DNA of 13,987 bases from Reyranella sp. Lineage in GTDB: Bacteria > Pseudomonadota > Alphaproteobacteria > Reyranellales > Reyranellaceae. Position numbers and translations under genes: made by a program. Where the stretch lies: positions 1 to 13,987 of the forward strand of contig JAUXRT010000434.1 of assembly GCA_030681635.1 (NCBI GenBank), written 5' to 3'. The notes beneath the pieces are model-generated. The model made no database searches. It was not told the origin of the DNA and worked only from the letters and a program-made list of their open reading frames with translations. The first letter of the stretch is position 1, and every line of letters begins with the position of its first letter. Below, piece by piece: positions 1-6,487 of the stretch.

Positions 1-497
1 TCATCGGCGCGATCGTATCGATCGTCGTGACCCAGGTGCTTCTGCTGGCCCATGTTCATCGCTTCGGAATCGTTCAGCGACGTCACCACGTTCCAGGCCG
101 CGCGTCCGCCGAGCATGAGGTCGAGCGTCGCGAAAGTGCGCGCCACATGGAAGGGCTCATAGTATGTGGTCGAATAGGTCCCGCCCAAGCCGAGATGGCG
201 GGTCGCCATTCCCATGACCGTCATGATCGACGGCAGATCCATCTTCACGACCCGGACACCGTGGCGAACGGCGGCCGCATAGTCGTCACCGAACTTGTCG
301 GGCATGGCCAGCCGGTCGTCGAAGAACGCCAAGTCGAAGCGGGCGTCCTCCAGCGTCCGGGCGATACGCTGATAATATTGAGGCGTCAGAAAGTCGGGCG
401 TCGTCTGTGGATGACGCCAGGATGCAGGAAAGTTCGAGCAGTTCTGCGCCTGCAGGAATGCCACCAGCGCCATCGGTCTCTTCTGTGGATTAGCCAT
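1..497 (-). CDS. NtaA/SnaA/DszA-family flavin-dependent monooxygenase, N-terminal part (runs off window)
   Basis: About 165 N-terminal residues of a bacterial-luciferase-fold monooxygenase are visible; the rest lies beyond the left edge. Members of this family use FMNH2 from a partner reductase and O2 to oxidise substrates such as nitrilotriacetate, EDTA, dibenzothiophene sulfone or pristinamycin intermediates in the cytoplasm. The family signature is clear at residues 122-140 (FATLDLMLGGRAAWNVVTS), followed by LNDSEAMNMG and a HDDRYDRADE stretch; the usual early SWRHP and FFDD segments are at about 26-30 and 58-61. The ATG at 495-497 begins MANPQKRP, where homology starts, with a purine-rich GAAGAG about 8 nt upstream. 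No reductase gene is visible. It follows the CoA-transferase after 146 bp that contain a strong hairpin, so it may be a separately tuned last gene of the cluster. Substrate is unknown. Family call is firm. Confidence 0.88.
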   Translation of the reverse strand, partial: MANPQKRPMALVAFLQAQNCSNFPASWRHPQTTPDFLTPQYYQRIARTLEDARFDLAFFDDRLAMPDKFGDDYAAAVRHGVRVVKMDLPSIMTVMGMATRHLGLGGTYSTTYYEPFHVARTFATLDLMLGGRAAWNVVTSLNDSEAMNMGQQKHLGHDDRYDRAD

Positions 498-551
498 GTC
501 CTGCACTCTTCGCTTATCTGTTAGCCGTGATCGTTCCCGCATCCCTTCGCG

Positions 552-579
552 ACGGAAGGTGGCGGTAGCCACCTTCCGT
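552..579 (-). terminator. Perfect 12-bp hairpin between CoA-transferase and monooxygenase genes
   Basis: The arms ACGGAAGGTGGC and GCCACCTTCCGT are exact reverse complements separated by a 4-nt loop. The hairpin lies 64 bp after the CoA-transferase stop and 54 bp before the monooxygenase start in the minus-strand transcript. There is no U-tract after it on either strand, so it is not a textbook intrinsic terminator. It could be a Rho-assisted terminator, an mRNA 3'-end stabiliser or an attenuator. The structure is certain; the role is inferred. Confidence 0.5.
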
Positions 580-643
580 TGGGCGATTCAGATACCCTGT
601 GCAACTGCCGCAGTGACGCGTGCCGCTGCCTCGCGATCCTCCG

Positions 644-1852
644 TCAGATGGCACCCTGCTTTTCCAGCTCGGCGTACGTCGCATCATCGATGCCAAGAAG
701 GCCCCGGTAGATTTCGTCATTGCTCGAGCCCAGTGCCGGGCCGAGATGGTTGATGCGCCCTGGCGTGCCGGAGAGACGCGGCACCGCAACCGGCACGACG
801 ACATCGCCGATGCGCGGATCGTTGACCGTGACCAGATTGCCCCGCTCCTGGTAGTGCGGATCCTCGAAGATGTCCTTGATGCTCATCAGGATCGAACAGG
901 GCACGCCGCCCTCATTGCACTTGCTCACGATATCGTCGGCGGAGTAGCTCCGGGTCCAGTCTGAAACGATGCCGTTGACCTTTTCCCGCTCAGCCAGCCG
1001 ATCGTCCATCTTCTCGAACCGGTCGGGAGCGGCTAGATCCGGGTCGCCCATGACGTGGGCGAGCCGCGTGAACATCTTGTCGCTGGAACAAGCGATGGCC
1101 ACCCAGCGGCCGTCTTTGGTTTCGTAGTGGCTGTGGGGGACGATGTTGACCGTATCCGGGCCCATGCGTTCCCGGACAAAGCCGGAATGCGCATAAACCG
1201 AAGCCATCTCATCCATCATGCGGAAGGTCGATTCATAGAGGCCGATATCGATGAACTGGCCGACCCCGGTTCGGTCCCGCGACCGCAGCGCCATCAGGAC
1301 GCCCAGAGCCCCCCAAACACCCGACATGTAATCCGCCAACGACGTCGAACCCGGCATCACCGGTATGCGGCCCGGTTCGCCCGCGAGATTCGCAAGACCG
1401 CTGAAGGCGTGCGCAATCCTGGCGAATCCCGGCCGGGTATTGTACGGGCCGGTCTGCCCGTAGCCGGTGATCCGGAGCATGATGATCTTCGGATTGACCC
1501 GCTTGAGGTCCTCGTAGCCGATCCCCCACTTCTCCAGGGTGCCGGTGCGGAAGTTTTCGATCACGACATCGGATTGCGCGACCAGCTTGCGCAGCAGCTC
1601 CACGCCCTTGGGCTGGCGCAGGTCGAGCGTGATGGATTTCTTGTTCCGCGCCTCGCTCATCCACACGAACGTGTCCTTGCACGCCGTCTCGGTGCCGAAG
1701 CGGCGCAGCGGATCACCGACCTTCGGCATCTCGACCTTGAGCACCTCGGCGCCAAAATCGGCCATGACGGTGCCGCAAAACGGCGCCGCCAGGAATGTCG
1801 CGATGTCCAGCACGCGAATACCCGCGAGCGCACCCTCTGGAATTTTCTCCAC
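644..1852 (-). CDS. CaiB/BaiF (family III) acyl-CoA transferase
   Basis: A complete 402-aa family III CoA-transferase, the usual length. These cytoplasmic enzymes move CoA between carboxylic acids through an enzyme-aspartyl anhydride, activating an acid at no ATP cost. The N-terminal signature GIRVLDIATFLAAPFCGTVMA (11-31), then DFGAEVLKVE and GDPLRRFG, is intact; ENFR is at 99-102. Asp174 in SLADYMSGVWGALG is in the position of the catalytic Asp of formyl-CoA transferase and CaiB. The start is GTG, supported by AAGGA 7 nt upstream (1860-1864); no in-frame ATG is nearby. It lies 24 bp after the CitE-like lyase and is surely co-transcribed with it. That pairing resembles itaconate/citramalate-type modules, in which a transferase makes the CoA ester and a lyase splits it. 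The acid and CoA donor cannot be deduced. Confidence 0.92.
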   Translation of the reverse strand: MEKIPEGALAGIRVLDIATFLAAPFCGTVMADFGAEVLKVEMPKVGDPLRRFGTETACKDTFVWMSEARNKKSITLDLRQPKGVELLRKLVAQSDVVIENFRTGTLEKWGIGYEDLKRVNPKIIMLRITGYGQTGPYNTRPGFARIAHAFSGLANLAGEPGRIPVMPGSTSLADYMSGVWGALGVLMALRSRDRTGVGQFIDIGLYESTFRMMDEMASVYAHSGFVRERMGPDTVNIVPHSHYETKDGRWVAIACSSDKMFTRLAHVMGDPDLAAPDRFEKMDDRLAEREKVNGIVSDWTRSYSADDIVSKCNEGGVPCSILMSIKDIFEDPHYQERGNLVTVNDPRIGDVVVPVAVPRLSGTPGRINHLGPALGSSNDEIYRGLLGIDDATYAELEKQGAI

Positions 1853-1876
1853 GATATGTTCCTTCTTTTCGAAATT

Positions 1877-2851
1877 TCAGTTGGACGCCAGCAGGTCACG
1901 CCGGTCGAGAATGTTCCGCGCCAGCTTCAGATGCGCCAGATCGATCAGCTGACCGCGCAGCGCGAATGCGCCGCGGCCGGTTGCCTGTGCCTTGGAGATC
2001 TCCTCGATGATCTCGTTGGCCCACTGGATCTGGACGTCGGACGGGTTAAAAACCTCGTTGGCCAGAGGCACCTGGCTCGGATGGATCGCCCATTTGCCCT
2101 CGAACCCCAGGGCACGCGAGCGTCGCGCGGCCGCCTTGTACCCTTCGGGGTCTCCGAAGTTCGTGTACGGCCCATCGATCGGCCGGAGCCCGTAGGCCCG
2201 GCAGGCATTGGATATGCGCGCCGAGGCGAAGTGCCAGTGATCGTTCCAATGCAGGGACCGGACGCCTTTCGCATCCGGGTCGGTCAGCACCGCGTAGTCC
2301 GGATTGGAAGCGCCGATCATCGTTTCAAACGTCTGCAGACTGATGGAGTAGTCGCCAATTCCGAAAATCATCGCCTCGAGACGATCCGAGGAAGCGGCGA
2401 TGGACTCGACATTCGCCAGCCCAAGCGTGGTTTCGATCAGCAGTTCGATGCCAATCCTCGACGACCGACCGGTTTCCTTCTCGATTCCGGTCAGAAGCGC
2501 CGCGGTGAACTGCACATCGAAAGCCGTCCCGACTTTCGGCAGCATGATCAGGTCGAGTCGCGGACAGCTCGAGGCCACATCGATGATGTCCCTGTGCGCC
2601 CATTCGGTGTCGAGGCCGTTCACCCGCACCGCCATTGTCTTGCGTCCCCAATCGATGTCGTTCAACGCATCGATCGTTGCCCGGCGCGCCTCGGCTTTCC
2701 GGTCGGGCGACACGGCATCCTCCAGGTCGAAGAAGATGGTGTCGGCAGGTCCCTTCGCCGCTTTCTCGAAGAAATGAGCGGAGGTGGCCGGAACGGCCAG
2801 CTCGGAGCGCTGAATCCGGAATGGGCGCGAAGGCATTGATTGGGTCGACAT
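1877..2851 (-). CDS. HpcH/HpaI aldolase - CitE family lyase, malyl-CoA/citramalyl-CoA lyase-like
   Basis: A 324-aa TIM-barrel lyase. It strongly recalls bacterial L-malyl-CoA/beta-methylmalyl-CoA lyase (Mcl1): DLEDAVSPDRKAEAR (42-56), IDWGRKTMAVRVNGLDT (66-82), IIxxxGLANVESIAASS, the C-terminal GKWAIHPSQVPLANEVFNPS (252-271). Arg76 and the Mg2+ ligands Glu140 and Asp167 are in the positions expected for this family. Such enzymes reversibly cleave a 3-hydroxyacyl-CoA into acetyl-CoA (or propionyl-CoA) plus glyoxylate or pyruvate. Mcl1-like length and the WAIHP segment favour a CoA-thioester lyase over the CitE subunit of citrate lyase; no CitD/CitF is present. The ATG at 2849-2851 has GAGAG about 7 nt upstream; a second in-frame ATG lies five codons on. 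It precedes the CoA-transferase by 24 bp and follows TctC by 180 bp containing dyad elements. Exact substrate is unknown. Confidence 0.88.
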   Translation of the reverse strand: MSTQSMPSRPFRIQRSELAVPATSAHFFEKAAKGPADTIFFDLEDAVSPDRKAEARRATIDALNDIDWGRKTMAVRVNGLDTEWAHRDIIDVASSCPRLDLIMLPKVGTAFDVQFTAALLTGIEKETGRSSRIGIELLIETTLGLANVESIAASSDRLEAMIFGIGDYSISLQTFETMIGASNPDYAVLTDPDAKGVRSLHWNDHWHFASARISNACRAYGLRPIDGPYTNFGDPEGYKAAARRSRALGFEGKWAIHPSQVPLANEVFNPSDVQIQWANEIIEEISKAQATGRGAFALRGQLIDLAHLKLARNILDRRDLLASN

Positions 2852-2907
2852 TGTTCAACTCTCACAAATGATGCAGCGGGGAAGCGGCGGTAAGGAAAAA
2901 TGGTCGT

Positions 2908-2940
2908 CGGCTTTGAATGGCCGCCAATGGCGTCAAGCCG
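2908..2940. promoter_or_regulatory. Nested inverted repeat upstream of the CitE-like lyase
   Basis: Outer arms CGGCTTTGA and TCAAGCCG (one extra T) enclose an inner CGCCA-A-TGGCG palindrome at 2922-2932. The element sits 57-89 bp upstream of the lyase start, inside a 180-bp gap between TctC and the lyase. It could be a regulator-binding dyad or a structured mRNA element. No convincing -35/-10 pair was found beside it. Confidence 0.3.
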
Positions 2941-2993
2941 ATGCATCACTTCATGCTTCCGTCGTTCGCGAAGATGGACGAGCAAAGATCGCC

Positions 2994-3024
2994 GCCCGGA
3001 CCCGGTCACCGACCGGATCCGGGC
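2994..3024 (-). terminator. 14-bp intercistronic hairpin directly after the TctC gene
   Basis: In the minus-strand transcript GCCCGGATCCGGTC pairs with GACCGGGTCCGGGC over a 3-nt loop, with one G-U wobble. It starts 7 nt beyond the TctC stop codon. On the plus strand the same position is an A-C mismatch, which suggests the fold is meant for the minus transcript. Only TTT appears several bases later, so it is a weak intrinsic terminator at best. A partial terminator or a 3'-end stabiliser that raises binding-protein mRNA over the downstream enzymes is plausible. Confidence 0.55.
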
Positions 3025-3031
3025 AGCGGCA

Positions 3032-4012
3032 TCAATCGACCCTCGCGCCCGAGATGCGCACGACCTCGGTCCACTTGGCGACCTCGGCCTTGATGAACGC
3101 ATGAAACTGGTCGGGCGTGCCCGGATCGGGAATGCCGCCCAGTTCGATGATGCGCTTGGTAACCTCCGGCTGGTTGATCTGTGCACGCATATCCGCACTG
3201 ATCTTCTCGACGATGGGACGCGGCGTCTTGGCCGGCGCGACGATGCCGGCCCAGCCGGCGGCCTCGAACCCGGGGATGGTCTCGCTTATGCAAGGCACAT
3301 CGGGCATCTGCGGGGCGCGCTTGGTGGTGGTCACCGCGATGGCCTTGATGCGGCCTTCACGCACGTGCGGCAACGCCGAGGTGACGCTGTCCATCATCAG
3401 CTTGATATGACCGCCGATCAGGTCGGCCACCGCCGGACCGCTGCCTTTGTACGGAACGCTCCGGATGTCGATCCCGGCGTCGTGCTTGAACAATTCCATC
3501 GCCAGATGCAGCGAGCTGCCGACACCGGGCACGCCGTAGCCGAGTGCGCCCGGCTCCTTCTTGGCAAGCGCGATCAGCTCGGCCACCGTGTTGGCGGGAA
3601 GCGACGGGTGCGCCGTGATCACCAATGGCACCCGGAAGATGTTCGAGCACGGCGCGAAATCGGTGATCGCGTTGTATGGCAGCTTGGCGCCGAACAGGCC
3701 CGGATTGATGCCGAGCGTACCGCTCGAACCGATCAGCAGCGTGTTGCCGTCGGGCGTGGCATTCTTCACGCTCTCCGTCGCCGGAATGCCGGCACCTCCG
3801 CCCTTGTTTTCGACCAGGACTTGCTGCTTCCACACAGGCGACAGTCGATCGGCCATCATCCGTGCGAACGTGTCGGCTGCCTGGCCCGGTGGAAACGGTA
3901 CGACGAATTTGACGGGGCGGTCGGGGTAGACCGACTGTGCCCTTGCCGACAGCGATAGTGATAGCACCGAGGCAGCTGCAATAACGCTCCGTCGACCGAC
4001 AACGCGTGTCAT
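3032..4012 (-). CDS. TctC/Bug-family periplasmic solute-binding protein
   Basis: A 326-aa tripartite tricarboxylate transporter receptor of normal length. It has an N-terminal export signal: RR at 7-8, a hydrophobic stretch to about 22 and a likely signal peptidase I site after Ala25 (SARA-QS); the arginine pair hints at, but does not prove, Tat export. Mature-protein hallmarks are YPDRPVKFVVPFPPG, the NKGGGAG...ATESV segment, DGNTLLIGSSGTLGINP, and PYKGSGPAVADLIGGHIKLM in the second lobe. Such proteins bind small carboxylates in the periplasm and deliver them to TctA/TctB membrane proteins. No tctA/tctB is present here, so this is an orphan receptor, common in Bug-rich genomes. AAGGAG lies 9 nt before the ATG (4022-4027). 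It is divergent from the LysR gene, the standard arrangement for a LysR-regulated uptake gene. Confidence 0.93.
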   Translation of the reverse strand: MTRVVGRRSVIAAASVLSLSLSARAQSVYPDRPVKFVVPFPPGQAADTFARMMADRLSPVWKQQVLVENKGGGAGIPATESVKNATPDGNTLLIGSSGTLGINPGLFGAKLPYNAITDFAPCSNIFRVPLVITAHPSLPANTVAELIALAKKEPGALGYGVPGVGSSLHLAMELFKHDAGIDIRSVPYKGSGPAVADLIGGHIKLMMDSVTSALPHVREGRIKAIAVTTTKRAPQMPDVPCISETIPGFEAAGWAGIVAPAKTPRPIVEKISADMRAQINQPEVTKRIIELGGIPDPGTPDQFHAFIKAEVAKWTEVVRISGARVD

Positions 4013-4309
4013 TATCCCTCTCTCCTTCTTCCCATTCTGTTGTTTATGGTCGCTTGTGATGCGACGGCCGGCTCTTCCCTGGGGAAGGCCCGACCGTCAG
4101 TCGACTGTCGCCGTTGATCGAACAGCAGACAGCGACTGCAGCGGCACAGTGACGTTGCCGCCCATCGCCCTTCGCGCTCTCCGAAATGCGCACAAGGCCG
4201 GGCGATGCTCCTTCGACGTCAACGTCATATCCCCACCGACCGCCTTCGATTTTGTAGTTTGTCGTAGGCAAACTAGAGTTCGTGTCTTTAATCTGTCTAT
4301 TAGGAAATT
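4013..4309. promoter_or_regulatory. Divergent control region between TctC and LysR genes
   Basis: This 297-bp gene-free stretch must hold promoters for both divergent genes. Seen in it are the ribosome-binding site for TctC, a CTTCCC-TG-GGGAAG hairpin at 4074-4087 that would lie in the TctC leader if transcription starts upstream of it, a perfect 10-bp palindrome CAGTCGACTG at 4098-4107, a small dyad GACGT-CA-ACGTC at 4215-4226 and the larger LysR-type dyad at 4255-4275. The right end becomes AT-rich (4245-4309) compared with the flanking genes. I did not find a confident -35/-10 pair for either direction. Confidence 0.55.
4255..4275. promoter_or_regulatory. Candidate LysR operator (TAGTTTG-N7-CAAACTA)
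   Basis: Perfect 7-bp arms TAGTTTG and CAAACTA flank a 7-bp spacer. Within it T4259 and A4271 fit the T-N11-A core that LysR-type regulators recognise, embedded in a dyad as expected. It ends 34 bp before the LysR start codon and faces the divergent TctC promoter region. It is the best candidate for the regulator's recognition/autoregulation site. Confidence 0.55.
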
Positions 4310-5302
4310 GTGGGCGATTATCCAATGCAGCAGATCAATCTTCGGGCCATCACCATCAAGCAACTTGAGACATTTGTGGCGGTGGCCGATGGCGGAAGTT
4401 TCAGGCTGGCGGCGGAGGTGCTGCGGCGGTCGCAATCGGCCATTTCCGCGCAGATCCAGCAACTCGAGCAGGAGCTTGGCGTCGCCGTGTTTCATCGAAC
4501 CACGCGACGCGTGGAATTGACGGCCGAGGGCAAACGCTTTCTGCAGCACGCACGGCGCGCCTTCGGCGAGCTCAGCACCGGCGTGCGGGATATCCAGGAA
4601 ATCGTCGAGTACAAGCAGGGCCGAATTCATCTGGCGTGCTCGCCGACGGTCGGCGGCGGCTGGCTGCCCCGGCTCGTCGCCGATTTTCAGGCGGCCTATC
4701 CCGAGGTCGTCCTCCACATGCGCGAAGCCCACGCCTACGACATGCTCGAAGACGTCCGCAATCAGAACGCCGATTTCGGCATTGGCCCCACCATTGCGAC
4801 GGAGACGGCGTTCGACTTTCGCGAGCTGTGGGAGGAGGACATATGCGCCGTGGTGTCCCGGCCTTCCGTCTTCGATGCGCGCTCAACCATTACCCTGAAG
4901 GAGATCGCCAACCACCCCGTGCTGGTAATGCCGAGAAATTCCGCCATTCGCCGAATGGTCGACGAGGCATTCTCGTCGATTGGCATCACTCTGACGCCGA
5001 AAATCGAGGTCCTGCACTATCATACGCTTCTCGGTATGGCGGCGGCCGGACTTGGAGTCGCCATACTGCCCAGGCTCGCGCTGACAACGGTCAGCCAGCG
5101 CAACCTGAGGGGCCTGACGATCAGCTCGCCGCGGCTGCGGCGAAGCGTTTCGGTCATTTCCCTGCGGGGCCGGGCCTTCTCGCCCGCTACCGCGCGCTTC
5201 GTTCAACTGCTCGAACGACGGGGGGCGACCGCAAAACATGCCGCCGCCTCCCTGCTGCGCGGCGGGAAAGGCTCCCCTTCCCGCGGCAGCGGTCGCGGTT
5301 GA
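4310..5302 (+). CDS. LysR-type transcriptional regulator
   Basis: A 330-aa LysR regulator, the only plus-strand gene. The N-terminal winged helix-turn-helix spans about residues 16-75 (IKQLETFVAVADGGSFRLAA, then SQSAISAQIQQLEQELGVAV, FHRTTRRVELTAEG). The periplasmic-binding-protein-like effector domain follows from about 100 to 305 (GRIHLACSPTVGGGWLPRL, ADFGIG, GLGVAILPRLAL). The C-terminus ends in an Arg/Gly/Ser-rich tail that does not look conserved. The start is uncertain: GTG at 4310 has AGGA only 4 nt upstream; an in-frame ATG at 4325 (giving 325 aa) lacks a clear ribosome-binding site. The divergent position suggests that it controls the TctC-lyase-transferase cluster in response to the transported acid or its CoA ester. 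It converges with the acyl-CoA dehydrogenase gene, 36 bp away. Confidence 0.92.
   Translation: MGDYPMQQINLRAITIKQLETFVAVADGGSFRLAAEVLRRSQSAISAQIQQLEQELGVAVFHRTTRRVELTAEGKRFLQHARRAFGELSTGVRDIQEIVEYKQGRIHLACSPTVGGGWLPRLVADFQAAYPEVVLHMREAHAYDMLEDVRNQNADFGIGPTIATETAFDFRELWEEDICAVVSRPSVFDARSTITLKEIANHPVLVMPRNSAIRRMVDEAFSSIGITLTPKIEVLHYHTLLGMAAAGLGVAILPRLALTTVSQRNLRGLTISSPRLRRSVSVISLRGRAFSPATARFVQLLERRGATAKHAAASLLRGGKGSPSRGSGRG
5262..5284. terminator. Terminator-like hairpin at the LysR / acyl-CoA dehydrogenase convergent junction
   Basis: GCGGGAA at 5262-5268 and TTCCCGC at 5278-5284 form a GC-rich stem with further pairing inside the loop and beyond. It overlaps the last codons of the LysR gene and lies about 55 bp past the stop of the convergent acyl-CoA dehydrogenase gene, so it could end either transcript. 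A second small inverted repeat (GTGACG at 5324-5329, CGTCAC at 5337-5342) overlaps the dehydrogenase stop. Neither has a U-tract. Confidence 0.35.
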
Positions 5303-5338
5303 TCCGCCAGGCTTCCGATGGGCGTGACGGATGACACG

Positions 5339-6487
5339 TCACATGCGCTTGGCGATCTCCTCGAGCATCACTTCCGTTGCGCCGCCGCCAACGGCCTGCA
5401 CGCGGGCATCGCGTACCATCCGCTCGATCGGATATTCGCGCATATAGCCGTAGCCGCCGTGGAACTGCTGGCAGGCGTAGGTCACGCGGTTGACCAGTTC
5501 GCCGCACAGCGCCTTGACCATCGAGACCTCGCGCGTCGCATCCGCGCCTCGCGCGTCCAGCCAGGCGGCATGGTAGGTAAGTTGGCGGGCTGCCTCGACT
5601 TCCGCCTGTAGCATCGCCAGGCGCTGGCGAATCGCCTGCTTGTCCCAAAGTGTCGCACCGAAAGCAGTCCTGCCCTTGACGTACTCCAGAGTGAGATCGA
5701 TGGCTGCCTGCGATTCGCCGACGGCCATCGCCCCCAGGACGATCCGCTCGTTCTGGAAATTCTTCATGATCGCGTAGAAGCCGCGATTCTCCTCGCCCAG
5801 CAATGCGTCACCGGCCAGTTCGCAGTCCTGGAAGACCAGTTCGGCCGTATCCGAACTGCGCCAGCCCATCTTGTCCAGTTTTCTGCCGACGCTGAAGCCC
5901 GGCGTATTCCTCTCGACAATGAACATCGACACGCCGCGGGAACTCTTCGCGTCCGGGTCGGTGCGAGCGGCGACGAAGAACAGGTCTCCGTACACACCGT
6001 TGGTAATGAATATCTTGGTTCCGTTCAGCACCCAGCCATCGCCGCGCCTCGACGCCACCGTCCGCAACGCCTGTACGTCCGAGCCGCCGCCCGGTTCGGT
6101 CACGGCAACGCCGGTGATGAGGCGACCCGCCACCACGTCAGGCATGTAGCGCTCGAGCTGCTGCGGCGTGCCGAACCGCGCCAGATGTGGCGAGGCCATG
6201 TCGGTGTGGACCAGCGCTGTGATGTTGAATCCGGCGTATGTCGAGCGCGAGAGCTCCTCGACAAAGGCGACAGTGGCGAGCGTGTCCATTTCGGCGCCGC
6301 CGAATTTCTCGGGGTAGCGGATGCCGAAGAACCCCAGCTCGCCCATCTTGCGCAAGACCTCACGGGGGACCTTGCCTGCTTCCTCCCAAGCACTCGCATG
6401 CGGCTTCACTTCCAGGTCGACGAAGCGGCGCACCTGGTCGCGAAGGGACTCGACGGTCTCGTTGGAATAGATGGAATGGCGAATCAT
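5339..6487 (-). CDS. Acyl-CoA dehydrogenase (isovaleryl-/citronellyl-CoA dehydrogenase-like)
   Basis: A complete 382-aa FAD-dependent acyl-CoA dehydrogenase that oxidises an acyl-CoA to the 2,3-enoyl-CoA and passes electrons to ETF. Signatures: GVAVTEPGGGSDVQALRT (126-143) for FAD/substrate binding, KMGWRSSDTAELVFQD (206-221), GRTAFGATLWDKQAIRQRLA, and QFHGGYGYMREYPIERMVRD near the end. The usual C-terminal catalytic Glu of short/medium-chain enzymes is Gly here, while Glu247 in FQNERIVLG matches the catalytic base of isovaleryl- and long-chain enzymes; this favours a branched or long substrate. The ATG at 6487 overlaps the carboxylase alpha stop (ATGA, 6484-6487) and has AGAGG 4 nt upstream; a 26-codon upstream extension of the frame lies inside the alpha gene and is not homologous. 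Last gene of the operon; likely supplies the carboxylase substrate. Confidence 0.92.
   Translation of the reverse strand: MIRHSIYSNETVESLRDQVRRFVDLEVKPHASAWEEAGKVPREVLRKMGELGFFGIRYPEKFGGAEMDTLATVAFVEELSRSTYAGFNITALVHTDMASPHLARFGTPQQLERYMPDVVAGRLITGVAVTEPGGGSDVQALRTVASRRGDGWVLNGTKIFITNGVYGDLFFVAARTDPDAKSSRGVSMFIVERNTPGFSVGRKLDKMGWRSSDTAELVFQDCELAGDALLGEENRGFYAIMKNFQNERIVLGAMAVGESQAAIDLTLEYVKGRTAFGATLWDKQAIRQRLAMLQAEVEAARQLTYHAAWLDARGADATREVSMVKALCGELVNRVTYACQQFHGGYGYMREYPIERMVRDARVQAVGGGATEVMLEEIAKRM

Noticed and set aside
1055..2839. 594-aa open frame on the plus strand, antisense to both the CoA-transferase and the lyase
   Set aside because: It spans two convincing minus-strand genes and their junction, is rich in Arg/His/Asp/Gly/Pro as expected for the complement of high-GC codons, and shows no family motif. 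It is a GC-driven shadow.
1877..2851. Citrate lyase beta subunit (CitE of the CitDEF complex)
   Set aside because: No CitD or CitF gene is nearby, and the length and C-terminal GKWAIHPSQV segment fit malyl-CoA-lyase-like enzymes better.
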